Source of the DNA: Closterium sp. Naga37s-1
Lineage: Eukaryota; Streptophyta; Zygnematophyceae; Desmidiales; Closteriaceae
Direction: 5' to 3'
NCBI GenBank assembly: GCA_947471745.1
Contig: CANJKZ010000960.1
Location: 868,001 to 932,000 of the forward strand
DNA: 64,000 nt
Notes under the pieces: generated by a model
Databases searched by the model: none
The model's input: only the letters and a program-made list of their open reading frames with translations
Told to the model about the DNA's origin: nothing
Part shown: positions 12,719-20,896 of the stretch, in pieces
How the letters are laid out: each line of letters opens with the position of its first letter
Position numbering within the stretch: position 1 is the stretch's first letter
Translations under genes and position numbers: made by a program

Positions 12719-13265
12719 AGGGCGTGGAACATTTGGGAAATGTTTCAAATGGTCCATTTGCCAGACCCTTTGTTCAAGTAGGTTTCAAAACGTTTCAGAT
12801 AGGCTTGGGCATTGGCCCGACCCGACCCGACCCGTTTGGGGCTACCCGAGGGTAGGGTGGGGTCGGGTCGGGTATACCCGTTAAATACAATGTGATGTAA
12901 TTTTTGAATGTTTTATGTTTCACACTGGGTGATGGCGCGCTCCCATTCCTAGCCGTAAATGTATAGTTAGGCGCTTCTTATGTTATTCCGCAAGCCATAA
13001 GCATGTTTGACCAGGTCGGGTATCAAATACCCGAGCTTGAACACCCGGGTCGGGTATCGGGTATCTGTTACCCGATGCGGGTATACACACCCGACCCGCC
13101 CGGGTAATCCAATCAAAAATAAAAAAAAACCCGAACCGCCAAAAAGGTCGGGTCGGGTCGGGATACCCGAACCGTTGGGGTCAAATGCCCAAGCCTAGTT
13201 TCAGAGCAGTAATTTTGTAGAACCGTACCTTGTTTCCGAAAAAAAGCCCAAATGTTCCACGCCCT
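12719..13265. mobile_element. Short MITE with 19-bp terminal inverted repeats, carrying a nested hAT-type MITE
   Basis: The left end AGGGCGTGGAACATTTGGG (12,719-12,737) is the exact reverse complement of 13,247-13,265. Without the nested 398-bp element and its target duplication the unit would be about 140 bp. Flanks give no convincing target duplication (CAA left, TAA right), so the superfamily is unresolved. Confidence 0.65.
12800..13197. mobile_element. hAT-type non-autonomous transposon (MITE)
   Basis: A 398-bp element with terminal inverted repeats TAGGCTTGGGCAT / ATGCCCAAGCCTA, flanked by a perfect 8-bp target duplication GTTTCAGA (12,792-12,799 and 13,198-13,205). Just inside both ends are tandem CCGACC/GGTCGG repeats, as is common in plant hAT elements of this terminal type. 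There is no transposase, so it would depend on an autonomous relative. It sits inside the MITE at 12,719-13,265. Confidence 0.9.
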
Positions 13266-13864
13266 AACACCCTCCCTCCAACCTGTTGGATTCCATCTCC
13301 CTCCGCTTTCATCGTTCTCCTCTCCATCGCCATCTCCATTCCCATCTTTCCATTCTTTCATCCACCCTTTCGTCGCTCTTCATCCATACCCATTGTCCGT
13401 TCCACCGATCACTCTCGGGCCCATCCCGTCGCCTCTCCGCGCTACATTCTCCGTCAATCGCACGGCCGAGCAGGTAGGCTGTTGGGGAGTTGTAAAGAAA
13501 CGCGAAATAACGCCTCGTGTTGTGAAGGAAACCCTCTTGGGGCTCCATAAGTCGCGCTTCTTCTCACACTGTCCACGAGATCCCCTCTGTTCCTTTCTCG
13601 CCTGCGCCATCCCGGAAGCCACCAGCCAACCTTACTAGACCTCGTCGCCTTCCCGCGCGCCGTGCCAGTGCGCTTGCCGCCGCCCGTTCCCACGTGCCCC
13701 CTCCTCCTACTCCCCTCCCTGAGTCCCCACCTCCCGCCCTTCCCAGGAGCCGCACTACTGTCAGCCGCGGTCGCGCCTGCGCCACCCGCGGGGCATGTCT
13801 CCCGTCGCCGGTTTCGCTGCTGCGCCGGCCGTCGTTTGATTGATTCCGCGCGCGACGGGCCGTC
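13266..13864 (+). promoter_or_regulatory. Gene-free stretch upstream of the 13,865 gene
   Basis: About 600 bp of C/T-rich sequence with no recognised coding region. It probably holds the promoter and 5' UTR of the gene that starts at 13,865. No TATA box stands out. The two MITEs end immediately upstream. Confidence 0.4.
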
Positions 13865-15136
13865 ATGAGGCTGCGGCGGGGTTCGCTGCGCGGCAGCGGC
13901 GCGCGCGCGGGCGGCGACACGCCCCGGTATCTGGTGAACTCGCTGGCGGTGGCGTTCGTGGTGTCGCTGCTGTTCCTCTACCGCCTGCAGCGCCAGGAGC
14001 GCCAGGAGCAGGCGCAGCAGCAGCGCGAGGAGCAGCAGCAGCAGCACCCCGCGCTCGACATCGAGGGCGGGGGAGGGGGGAGTGGGGGGGATGTCACAAG
14101 CGGCGTTGGTGAGGGGGCGAGGGAGTTACGCGTGAGCGGCGGTGGGGCGGATGCTGGCGGAGGTGGCGGGGGGACGGAGAGCGACGCAGGAGGGGACGAG
14201 GGGGGCGGACGTGTGCGGAGTGACGGTGGTGGTGGCGCAGCTGCGGGAGGCGGTGGTGAGGGCGGTGGCAGGGGAGGGACGGCCGACGATGGCGGGGCAG
14301 ACGACAAGGCGCGGGAGGTGCGTGGAAAGGAGAGTGGGGAGTCGTCTGGAGGAGAAGTAGAGGCAAGTGCAGGTGGCAGCACCAAGGTGACTTCCGAGGC
14401 TAGCGATGCTGGTGGTGGCGATGGTAATGGTGGAAGGGGTGAGGGGATGGCGGATGGGAATGACGGGGAAAGTGACACGGGCTCGAGAGAGGCCGGTGAA
14501 GACAGAGGCCCGAGCAGTGTGGCAGAGAGTAGTGAGGGCGAGAGCGAAAGCAGCGGGGATGGTGGTAAGCGTGAGAGTCTGACTGATGGTGAGGAGGAGG
14601 GCACGGGAGGCGTGGGGAGCACAGGCGATGGGGAGAGTGAGAAGGGCACGGGGATGGCTGATCAAGAAATGGGCAGTGATGGGGGGCATGCGGAGGGGCA
14701 AGGCGCCGCAGATGAGGCTGAGGGGGGCGGTGCTGGAGGCGGGCAAGGCAAGGGCGTGGGGGGTGGTAAGGAGGCAGAGGAGGAGAGCGATACTGGATCC
14801 GGTGCTGAGAGGGGAGGGGAGGCGAAGGAGGCGGAGGAGGGGAGTGGCATAGAGAGCAGTGCAGTGAATGGGGGTGGCGATGTGGGAGCTGCAGGCATGG
14901 AGGCAGACGCAGGTGTTGCGACGGAGCAAGGGAGGAGTGGTGATGAGGATGATGGTGGGAGTGCGATTGTGAGTGGTGGCAAAGCGGGCAAGAGTGAGGA
15001 CGTGGAGGCGGGTGATGCAGTGGAGGAGGGGAGGGTGAAGGCAAAGAAGAAGAAGGCTTCGGGCAAGAAGAAGAGCAAGAAGGGCAAGAAGCGGAAGAAG
15101 AAAAAGAGCAAGAAGGCTAAGGTTGCTGATGAGTGA
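13865..15136 (+). CDS. Membrane-anchored Gly/Glu-rich protein with a Lys-rich tail (function unknown)
   Basis: A single open frame of 423 residues that I do not recognise. A basic, Gly/Arg-rich N-terminus of about 25 residues is followed by one hydrophobic segment (about residues 27-42, NSLAVAFVVSLLFLY). Next comes a Gln/Glu/Arg-rich stretch that could form a short coiled coil (about 43-63), then a long low-complexity region rich in Gly, Glu, Asp, Ser and Ala. The final 30 or so residues are dominated by Lys (KKKKASGKKKSKKGKKRKKK). The short N-terminus before the hydrophobic segment suggests a signal anchor with the acidic region and basic tail on one side of a membrane. No intron is needed. 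The start was chosen because the hydrophobic segment follows it directly. An antisense Ser/Pro-rich reading across the same DNA is taken as a composition artefact. The low-complexity content means the reading could still be spurious, although the ordered charge pattern argues for a real protein. Confidence 0.55.
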   Translation: MRLRRGSLRGSGARAGGDTPRYLVNSLAVAFVVSLLFLYRLQRQERQEQAQQQREEQQQQHPALDIEGGGGGSGGDVTSGVGEGARELRVSGGGADAGGGGGGTESDAGGDEGGGRVRSDGGGGAAAGGGGEGGGRGGTADDGGADDKAREVRGKESGESSGGEVEASAGGSTKVTSEASDAGGGDGNGGRGEGMADGNDGESDTGSREAGEDRGPSSVAESSEGESESSGDGGKRESLTDGEEEGTGGVGSTGDGESEKGTGMADQEMGSDGGHAEGQGAADEAEGGGAGGGQGKGVGGGKEAEEESDTGSGAERGGEAKEAEEGSGIESSAVNGGGDVGAAGMEADAGVATEQGRSGDEDDGGSAIVSGGKAGKSEDVEAGDAVEEGRVKAKKKKASGKKKSKKGKKRKKKKSKKAKVADE

Positions 15137-15483
15137 GTGGTGAGATAGCATTGATAACGCTGCATGCGTGTGGGTTGTGTTGCAGCTTATTTATTTCCAT
15201 GGTATGGTACCGGAAGCTCAGTCTTGACTACAAGTCCCAAGAGCAGGGTAAAACATTCCAATTCCTTGATTATCAGGGTGTGCTTGTCAAACTATGTTTG
15301 TAGAAATAGATATGCTCTAGTGAGTTGCATGTTAGAGGGTACAGAAACTCTCTCGATACTTTGCTGGTATCCCCTCCCCTTTGACCTAATTCACTATTCT
15401 CCTTAGCTTCCTAGACAGGCCCAGGGCTTATTTTATCAGTGTAGATCACCCTGATACCCTGATTATCAGGGTGGTTTTTGGTA
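15137..15483. other. Intergenic stretch
   Basis: No gene seen. It contains the near-palindrome CCCTGATTATCAGGG near 15,456-15,470 and a half-copy near 15,266. The same motif recurs near 20,035, so a small dispersed repeat family may have left traces here. Confidence 0.4.
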
Positions 15484-15971
15484 CCGTCATCGCCCGGATA
15501 TAAGACATATATGTCTTATCTCGTACACGGGCAAAAATGCTTGAGTTATCTTGTAAACGGGATGGTTTAGGGTGTCTTATAAGTCTTATAAATGGAAACT
15601 TTTTAACTACTTAGAAATATTTTCCGTACTTCTTGAAAAAGAGTTTCTCATAATGAGTGTGGATGTTGCGAAGGTGCCACTTCGACAACCTCTGCCCGGG
15701 ACGCCACGTTATGGAGAACACCTGCAGGGGCAAATTTGGTAGGTCCTGGGTCAGCGCGTGGAAGAATTCGCGCTTCGCAAGGGTAAAAATGTACGCGGTA
15801 TTTCAACTTTCGCTATAATTTATTGAAGTTTCGATTATAAGACATATATGTCTTATCTCGTACACACAAATAGGTGTTTTATAATGAGGCTAGCCTGTTT
15901 ATAAGAGACACCCGTATAGTAGACAACCCCTGTCTACTATTCAACACTGTCTTATATCCGGGTGATGACGG
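15484..15971. mobile_element. Tc1/mariner-like MITE
   Basis: A 488-bp element with terminal inverted repeats of about 24 bp that start CCGTCATCGCCCGGATATAA on the left; the right end, reverse-complemented, differs at one position. It is flanked by TA on both sides, the target duplication of the Tc1/mariner superfamily. The palindrome AAGACATATATGTCTT occurs just inside the left end and again near 15,838. There is no transposase. The ends resemble those of the element at 16,322-18,670. Confidence 0.8.
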
Positions 15972-16271
15972 TAGTCACACTGATGCCTTAGGGTAATTTT
16001 TTTGGGAGCTAGATTTTTCCTGATATGCCAGGGTTTACGATTAAGGCACACTGATGCCTCAGGGTTGCCGTTCCTCTTAGCGAGTTTTACCCTGAAGCGA
16101 GTACCACCCTTTCCCCGCCACCCCCCCCCCTCCCCGAACCCCCCTACCCCGTAACCCCACAACCTGGGAGAAGCGGGATGGACGGTGGAAGGAAAGGCGA
16201 CCCCCACAATCAGAGTTTAATTACAAAGTTAACGATTTCTATCGATGGCCGATCAAGGGCACCCATACTAC
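15972..16271. other. Intergenic sequence or downstream intron of the G8-domain gene
   Basis: On the minus strand this follows the proposed splice donor at 16,271. A possible acceptor CTCCCAG is followed by a G-rich readable stretch, but I cannot confirm a third exon. Copies of a motif CACTGATGCCTYAGGGT lie near 15,978 and 16,049, and related copies recur near 19,955-20,060. Confidence 0.35.
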
Positions 16272-18835
16272 GTCTTGTGCCCCATGTTGCGCGGATTTTC
16301 CTTATCTGCGGGGCTCTGGTACCGTATCACCCCGGATAGAAGCGCAGGCCTAGTATAAGCGCCTGCGCTTCTATCTGGAGCAATGCGCTTATGGCCGATC
16401 CTCAATTATAAGCGCACCCCCTGTGAAATCGTTACTTATTATAAGCGCATGTACAATTTTAAATTAAAATTTCTGTTCGAAATGGTAGCGAGTTTTAATT
16501 TTGAAGCGAGTACAATCTCATTTTCGCTGAGTTTGACTCTCGAAGACCTGTCTGGCTGCGCGTCCAATCAGGATGTGCTGGCATGACTGCAAAGTGTCGC
16601 ATCTTGGCCCCTGTGTGCTGGAAGAGAACCTCTTGTGAAGAAAGTAGGCAGGATGAGGAGCCATGGCTAGGGTTTAGCTAGCCAGGCAAGCGAGAATAAG
16701 CAAAAGAAGAGGGTTGGACTAGCAAGCAGGTGGATACATATAGGAAACCCTATTGGGCTGTACTCACTATTGAGTACCCCACTGCAGGCTAGACAAATAG
16801 AACATATTCTGACACACCCCCATAGCCAAAGTGGGGTGTAATCAGCACAAGAAGCAAAGCAAAACAAGCTCAGGGTGGATCACAATGTCACCACACATTC
16901 TGAGCACAAGTACAAAAAGAAACAATTTATAGTTCACAAATATAAGCAAAGCTAGAGGCTATCACAGAGGGATTGTGAGGAGGAGGAGGGACTATGAGAG
17001 GAGAGGAGGTAGTGGGCGGCAGCTGGAGCTGCTAGCACACGGCGCAACTGGAGCAACTGGCACACGGGCAACTGGAGCAACTGGCACACTGGCAACTGGA
17101 GCAACTGGCACACGGGCTACTGGAGTAACTGGCTCCGCGGCTAACTCTGAGCGGCAGGAGCAACGGACCCACGGGCAACTGGAGCAACGGGCTCACGGGC
17201 AACTGGAGCAACGGGCTCACGGGCGACTGGCGCAACGGGCTCACGGGCGACTGGAGCTGCTGGCTTCACGGCGGCCACCCCCCTTCAACCTCCCCAAACT
17301 GTCCCACCCCCCTATGACACACCCCCTGCGGCACCTCTAGCACTGCTCACACACGCCTCCCCCTTAGTACCACTCCGACAGCTCCCACACATCCACCCCC
17401 CTCAGCGGTAGCTGCAGCAGTGGGAGACAGAGGAGGAGGAGGAGCAGGGGAGACCACACACCCGCCACCCCCTACTCGCCACCCCCAAACCCTAACACAG
17501 GGCAGGGCAGGATGGCGGGTAGGGAGGTTACGGGGGGGGAAGGGGGGGGGGGGGAGGAGGGCCGCGACGAAAACAGGAGGGGCCGAGGCGCGGCCCCCCA
17601 GGGCGCCAAAGCAGGCGGCAGAAGGGGCGACGCGCGGCCCCCTTAGGTCGCCTCGACAGGCGACGGGAAAAGGGGCCGGGGCGGGGCCGCGACGGGGCCG
17701 CGACGAGGCCGCGACAGGCGTCGGGGCAGGGCCGGGGCGGGGCCGCGACGGGGCCGCGACAGAGCCGCGGTGGGCGAAGGGGCAGGGCCGGGGCAGCACC
17801 GCGACAGGGCCGCGACAGGGCGGCGTCGCGGCGACGGGGCAGGGCCGCGACGGGGGGCCGCGACGGGGGGCCGCGACAGGAGCCGCGACGGGGGGCCGCG
17901 ACGGGGGGGCCGCGACGGGAGGCCGCGACGGGGGCCGCGACGGGGGGCCGCGACGGGGGGCCGCGACGGGGGCCGCGACGAGGGGCCGCGACGGGGGGCC
18001 GCGACGGGGGGCCGCGACGGGGGGCCGCGACGGGGGGCCGCGACGAGGGGCCGCGACGTGGGGCCGGGGCGGGGCCGCGACAGGGGCGAGGCACCGCCGC
18101 GCGCCACGGGGCGCCCGACGGTCAGAAAACTGCCGCGCGCCACGAGCGCGCGGCGGGAAGAAAAAAGGGCCGCGCGCGGCAGGCAGGCGCGCGCTCGAGG
18201 CGCGCGTTAGGCAGAGTAGTAGCAGCGGAAGCAGGTGGGCTCACATGCCAAGAGAGTAACAGCTCTGACACCATGTGAAGAAAGTAGGCAGGATGAGGAG
18301 CCATGGCTAGGGTTTAGCTAGCCAGGCAAGCGAGAATAAGCAAAAGAAGAGGGTTGGACTAGCAAGCAGGTGGATACATATAGGAAACCCTATTGGGCTG
18401 TACTCACTATTGAGTACCCCACTGCAGGCTAGACAAATAAAACATATTCTGACATCTCTTGCAGGAGATTCTGCATTGTGACGCGAAAAAATTCGACTCG
18501 GTTGAAATGGCAAGAGTGATACATACAATTTGGTGTCTTGAATTTATAAATTCGTATATGTCATTATATAAGCGCATGCGCTTATAAAAATGACTCAATT
18601 AGAAGCGCACCCCCCTAAAAAACTCTGCTTTATTATAAGCGCAGGTGCGCTTCTATCCGAGGTAATACGGTACTTGAGCTCGTACGGCTTGCGCTTGCCC
18701 TTGAAGTTTTGGAACAGCGTGAACGTCAAGCGCCCCGCGAAATGCATATTCGGCTCGCCCGCCGTCAGGCGCCCGAACACCATGATGTAGTTCGCGCGCA
18801 CGTGAATCCTTGGGAGCTTCGGGGAGTCGCAAATT
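16272..18835 (-). CDS. G8-domain protein gene, exon 2, split by a nested MITE
   Basis: Exon 2 of the G8-domain gene runs 18,835 to 18,671, is interrupted by a MITE (18,670-16,322), and resumes at 16,319 down to 16,272. Before the MITE it encodes the middle of the G8 domain (RANYIMVFGRLTAGEPNMHF, then FTLFQNFKGKRK). Across the insertion the frame resumes in the same phase and reads a short stretch ending NMGHKT, which matches the conserved late G8 element (Asn-Leu-Gly-x-Lys in the family as I know it). The acceptor before 18,835 follows a pyrimidine tract and TAG, and its phase matches exon 1 (AA|A). A donor GTAGTA begins at 16,271. One TA of the target duplication belongs to the original exon. 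Unless the whole 2.35-kb insert is removed from the RNA, this allele is disrupted. Exons further downstream were not identified. Confidence 0.75.
16634..16814 (-). repeat. LTR (3' in element orientation)
   Basis: 181 bp, on the + strand running TGTGAAGAAAG to ATTCTGACA. It is nearly identical to 18,274-18,454. Confidence 0.92.
17044..17270. repeat. 24-bp minisatellite
   Basis: About eight to nine units of 24 bp, typified by CAACTGGAGCAACTGGCACA plus CGGG, with one irregular spacer near 17,150. It is internal to the non-autonomous LTR element. Confidence 0.85.
17640..18080. repeat. GCCGCGACGGGG minisatellite
   Basis: Tandem GGCCGCGACGGGGG-like units of 12-15 bp, interspersed in the first half with GGGCAGGGCCGGGGC. 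It occupies the leader position of the non-autonomous element, as the GC-rich arrays do in the family-1 copies at 3.9-4.8 kb and 23.3-24.0 kb, but with a different unit. Open frames here are by-products. Confidence 0.88.
18261..18273 (-). other. Primer binding site, tRNA-Met-like
   Basis: TGGTGTCAGAGCT on the minus strand directly abuts the LTR. It differs at one base from the standard TGGTATCAGAGC. Confidence 0.75.
18274..18454 (-). repeat. LTR (5' in element orientation)
   Basis: 181 bp, identical to 16,634-16,814 except for one position by eye. Confidence 0.92.
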
Positions 18836-19101
18836 CTAGGAATCGGGGAAACAGCAGGGGAGGGAGGGGGGGGGGGGGAGAGGGAAAGGGTGAGCACGTG
18901 GCTGTTTGGCTCGGAACACCGTGACGGCTCGGAAGGCTGGGGTCACGGAAGCGTCGAGTCGCCAGAAGCGAACTAAACGAGATAATATATCACAAAACAT
19001 CATGATGATAATGCACCAAACCGGCGGTTCTTGTCTCACAGATGGAAGCAGTGAGGCAACATTCGAACGAACCCTGAATTTTGCTCTAATCCCATACTCA
19101 C

Positions 19102-19469
19102 TTCAACCAACCCTTGATTCGAAGTCGTCGCACGCTGATATTGGGTACATCCAGGACCACGGCCACGCCGCACGGAATCGTGACGTCAGCCCATCGCTGC
19201 AGCCCGCGACCCGGCACTCCTAGAATGCTCGCCTTAGGTCCCCACGTTGTCCAATCGCTCCAGCGTTTAAAGCGGCTTGCAGGTGGCTCGTTCATAAGCT
19301 TTCCGCATGCGGGGCGGTACGCATCTGTGGCTCGGAACGCCGCGGCGCGGACTAGCGACACGTGGCAGCATGCGACGAGGGCGATGAACGATGCGACGAG
19401 GAAAGGGGAGAATGAAGGCGCGACACGTGGTTTAACAGGAACTCGACGCGAGGAGTGTACGGTCGACAT
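19102..19469 (-). CDS. G8-domain protein gene, exon 1
   Basis: The first exon encodes about 122 residues and ends at a strong donor (AA|GTGAGTATG). Residues about 20-43 form a hydrophobic segment (FLVASFIALVACCHVSLVRA) that reads as a signal peptide or signal anchor. From about residue 68 the sequence is the start of a G8 domain: a Trp-rich opening (RWSDWTTWG), then DVTIPCGVAVVLDVP and ISVRRLRIKGWL. G8 domains are extracellular beta-rich modules of secreted or membrane proteins, several with links to polysaccharide or hyaluronan processing; the ligand here is unknown. The domain continues in exon 2 after an intron of about 266 bp. The start codon was chosen because it precedes the hydrophobic segment. 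Family assignment is by remembered consensus. Confidence 0.75.
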
Positions 19470-19495
19470 GGCGATTTTCGCTTTGGATAGACTTT

Positions 19496-19530
19496 GTAGT
19501 ATCCACGTGGATACTACGCTTATACACGTG
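19496..19530. promoter_or_regulatory. Paired G-box (CACGTG) dyads upstream of the G8 gene
   Basis: A perfect 22-bp palindrome at 19,496-19,517 has arms GTAGTATC and GATACTAC around CACGTG. A second CACGTG at 19,525-19,530, 21 bp downstream, is followed by the same CATACTAC-type right arm. They lie 27-62 bp upstream of the G8-gene start codon. CACGTG is the core site of plant-type bHLH and bZIP factors, and 21 bp is about two helical turns. Function is inferred. Confidence 0.5.
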
Positions 19531-20175
19531 CATACTACGGTAGTTAGGTGACGAGGTCAGTTGGTCGCTCCAAGCCTTGAAAGCACGATCGTGGATGAAC
19601 GATAGCGAGCTCAACGTTAATGAAAGCAATGAAAGGAACAGTGACTACGACGGTGTGGGCTGGAATGGTTCGTAGCGAGTGGAAGGTAATGACGCCAAGA
19701 ACGCTTCTAGTTGCGCGCTGGGTCTTGGCTTCTGACGAAACCTGGATTACCGAGTTATCGGCGTCTGGTGCTTCAAGGGGAGCATTCGTGACACTGGCGT
19801 ATTTTCAGTGATGCGCTCGACGGGACGTGTAGAAACGTGTAGGTAGCTGGGGAGCATGGACGGAAGCAGCAGCGGCCAAGGCACGGATCGTAGAGAGCAA
19901 GATTGTTATTGTGTGCTCTGTTAATAACAATTTCATCAGGGTTTGAAATAATTGTACACCGATGCCCCAGGGTAGAATTTTCAAAACAGGCAGAAACCCT
20001 GATGGAAAAGTTTTTTCACAAGGGGTCACACTGATAATCAGGGTTTTGAACATGTGCAACACTAATCGTAAGGGTTGCTAAAAACAAAAAATTAGCCATG
20101 GACAGGCCCCGAGATATTGTTGGGCTGAGAAATAGCCCTAGGATCTTTCAAGGCTAAGATCAGTTGAAGTAGATA
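19531..20175. other. Intergenic stretch
   Basis: No gene recognised. Around 19,925-20,070 there are several copies, in both orientations, of AACCCTGAT and CCCCAGGGT-like motifs that also occur at 15.4-16.1 kb. They may be remains of a small repeat family. Confidence 0.4.
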
Positions 20176-20896
20176 TGTTGTATTTGCGGAAGCGTAATAT
20201 CAGAGTTGCTGAACCACCTTGTACTAGTGTGTGAGAACATGAATTGGTAATAGCAAGGGAAAACATGGCTTTTATATGATTACAAAGGAATATAAAGAGT
20301 TCTATTTTAACTGTTTTCTGCTGTTGCGGTTCGATACAGTGCCGACTCGGGTAACTGCTCAGTGTCGAGTCAGTTATGTGTCCTTGTCAGAATCCCAACC
20401 ACTAGACCACTGGGATAAAAGGGCTTGTTAAGTAGCGGGTCAGTGCGCCCATAACCCCCCAGGACAACGAGCCTGTAACCCTTCCCTAGGATCAATCGGG
20501 GATCACCAGTGGACCTCTGACATCCCCCCGCACTGGGATGCCCGAAGTGCACACACTGGGATTCGAACCCGAGACCGCTCTGATACCATGTCAGAATCCC
20601 AACCACTAGACCACTGGGATAAAAGGGCTTGTTAAGTAGCGGGTCATTGCGCCCATAACCCCCCAGGACAACGAGCCTGTAACCCTTCCCTATGATCAAT
20701 CGGGGATCACCAGTGGACCTCTGACAGTCCTTGCTGTCGTACTGTATTTTTCGTCGAGTCAAAGGTCAGCGACCTTTGACCTTCGCGTAACCTCCAGCGG
20801 TTGCTTTGTTGACTCGTGTTGCTTCACTGTAGTCTGCTTCGTTTCGTGTTGATACTTCGATACTTCAGAAGCGTTTAAGTTTACTTGTTTCCAACA
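20176..20896 (-). repeat. 3' LTR of the family-2 element, containing a TRIM
   Basis: About 374 bp of LTR plus a 347-bp insertion (TRIM and target duplication). On the minus strand it begins TGTTGGAAACAAG after the polypurine tract. Its far end is placed at TGTTGTATTT on the + strand by comparison with the LTR at 35,772-36,155, and that end is approximate. Confidence 0.7.
20385..20726 (-). mobile_element. TRIM (terminal-repeat retrotransposon in miniature)
   Basis: A 342-bp element: two 138-bp direct repeats (20,385-20,522 and 20,589-20,726) flank a 66-bp interior. On the + strand the repeats run TGTCAGAATCCC to GACCTCTGACA. On the minus strand the interior begins with the primer site TGGTATCAGAGC directly after one LTR and ends with a G-rich tract (GTGCGGGGGGA) directly before the other. 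A perfect 5-bp target duplication GTCCT flanks it (20,380-20,384 and 20,727-20,731). The equivalent place in the LTR at about 35,930-35,945 shows the empty site. The repeats differ at two positions by eye, so it is recent. It has no coding capacity. TRIMs are known to borrow proteins from full LTR elements. Confidence 0.92.

Larger units (their letters stand above)
16634..18454 (-). mobile_element. Young non-autonomous LTR element related to Copia family 1
   Basis: A 1.8-kb element in minus orientation with 181-bp LTRs that differ at one position by eye, so it is very recent. The primer site reads TGGTGTCAGAGC on the minus strand next to the LTR at 18,274. At the other end, the polypurine tract and the preceding 100 bp or so match the tail found before family-1 3' LTRs. 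No gag or pol is seen; the interior is mostly minisatellite. The flanks CCTCT and TCTCT agree at four of five positions, consistent with a slightly altered target duplication. It looks like a non-coding relative that depends on family-1 proteins. Confidence 0.85.
16322..18670. mobile_element. Tc1/mariner-like MITE inserted in a G8-gene exon, itself carrying an LTR element
   Basis: The ends are terminal inverted repeats of about 25 bp: left CCGTATCACCCCGGATAGAA, and the right end reverse-complemented differs at two positions. TA flanks both sides (16,320-16,321 and 18,671-18,672). Without the nested LTR element the unit is about 530 bp. It contains several TATAAGCGCA motifs, some as inverted pairs (for example near 18,568-18,585). 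There is no transposase. The ends are related to those of the MITE at 15,484-15,971, so both probably answered to one transposase. Confidence 0.82.

Noticed and set aside
13978-15165. Antisense Ser/Pro/His-rich frames opposite the 13,865 gene
   Set aside because: They mirror the low-complexity GGAGGTG-type codons of the + strand gene. No hydrophobic segment or domain is present, and they overlap each other.
17420-18260. Long Gly/Arg/Ala-rich open frames on both strands
   Set aside because: They follow the GCCGCGACGGGG minisatellite inside a non-coding LTR element. Openness on several frames shows it is a composition effect.
16322-18670. The MITE acting as an introner (new intron) in the G8 gene
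   Set aside because: The nearest donor (AA|GTACCG) and acceptor (ACCAG|AGC) would remove seven extra bases and shift the frame. No precise splice pair at the TA borders is seen.
20545-20615. A genuine tRNA gene
   Set aside because: Boxes A and B and an anticodon-like hairpin are present, but the acceptor stem does not pair, and the region coincides with an LTR end and primer site of a TRIM.
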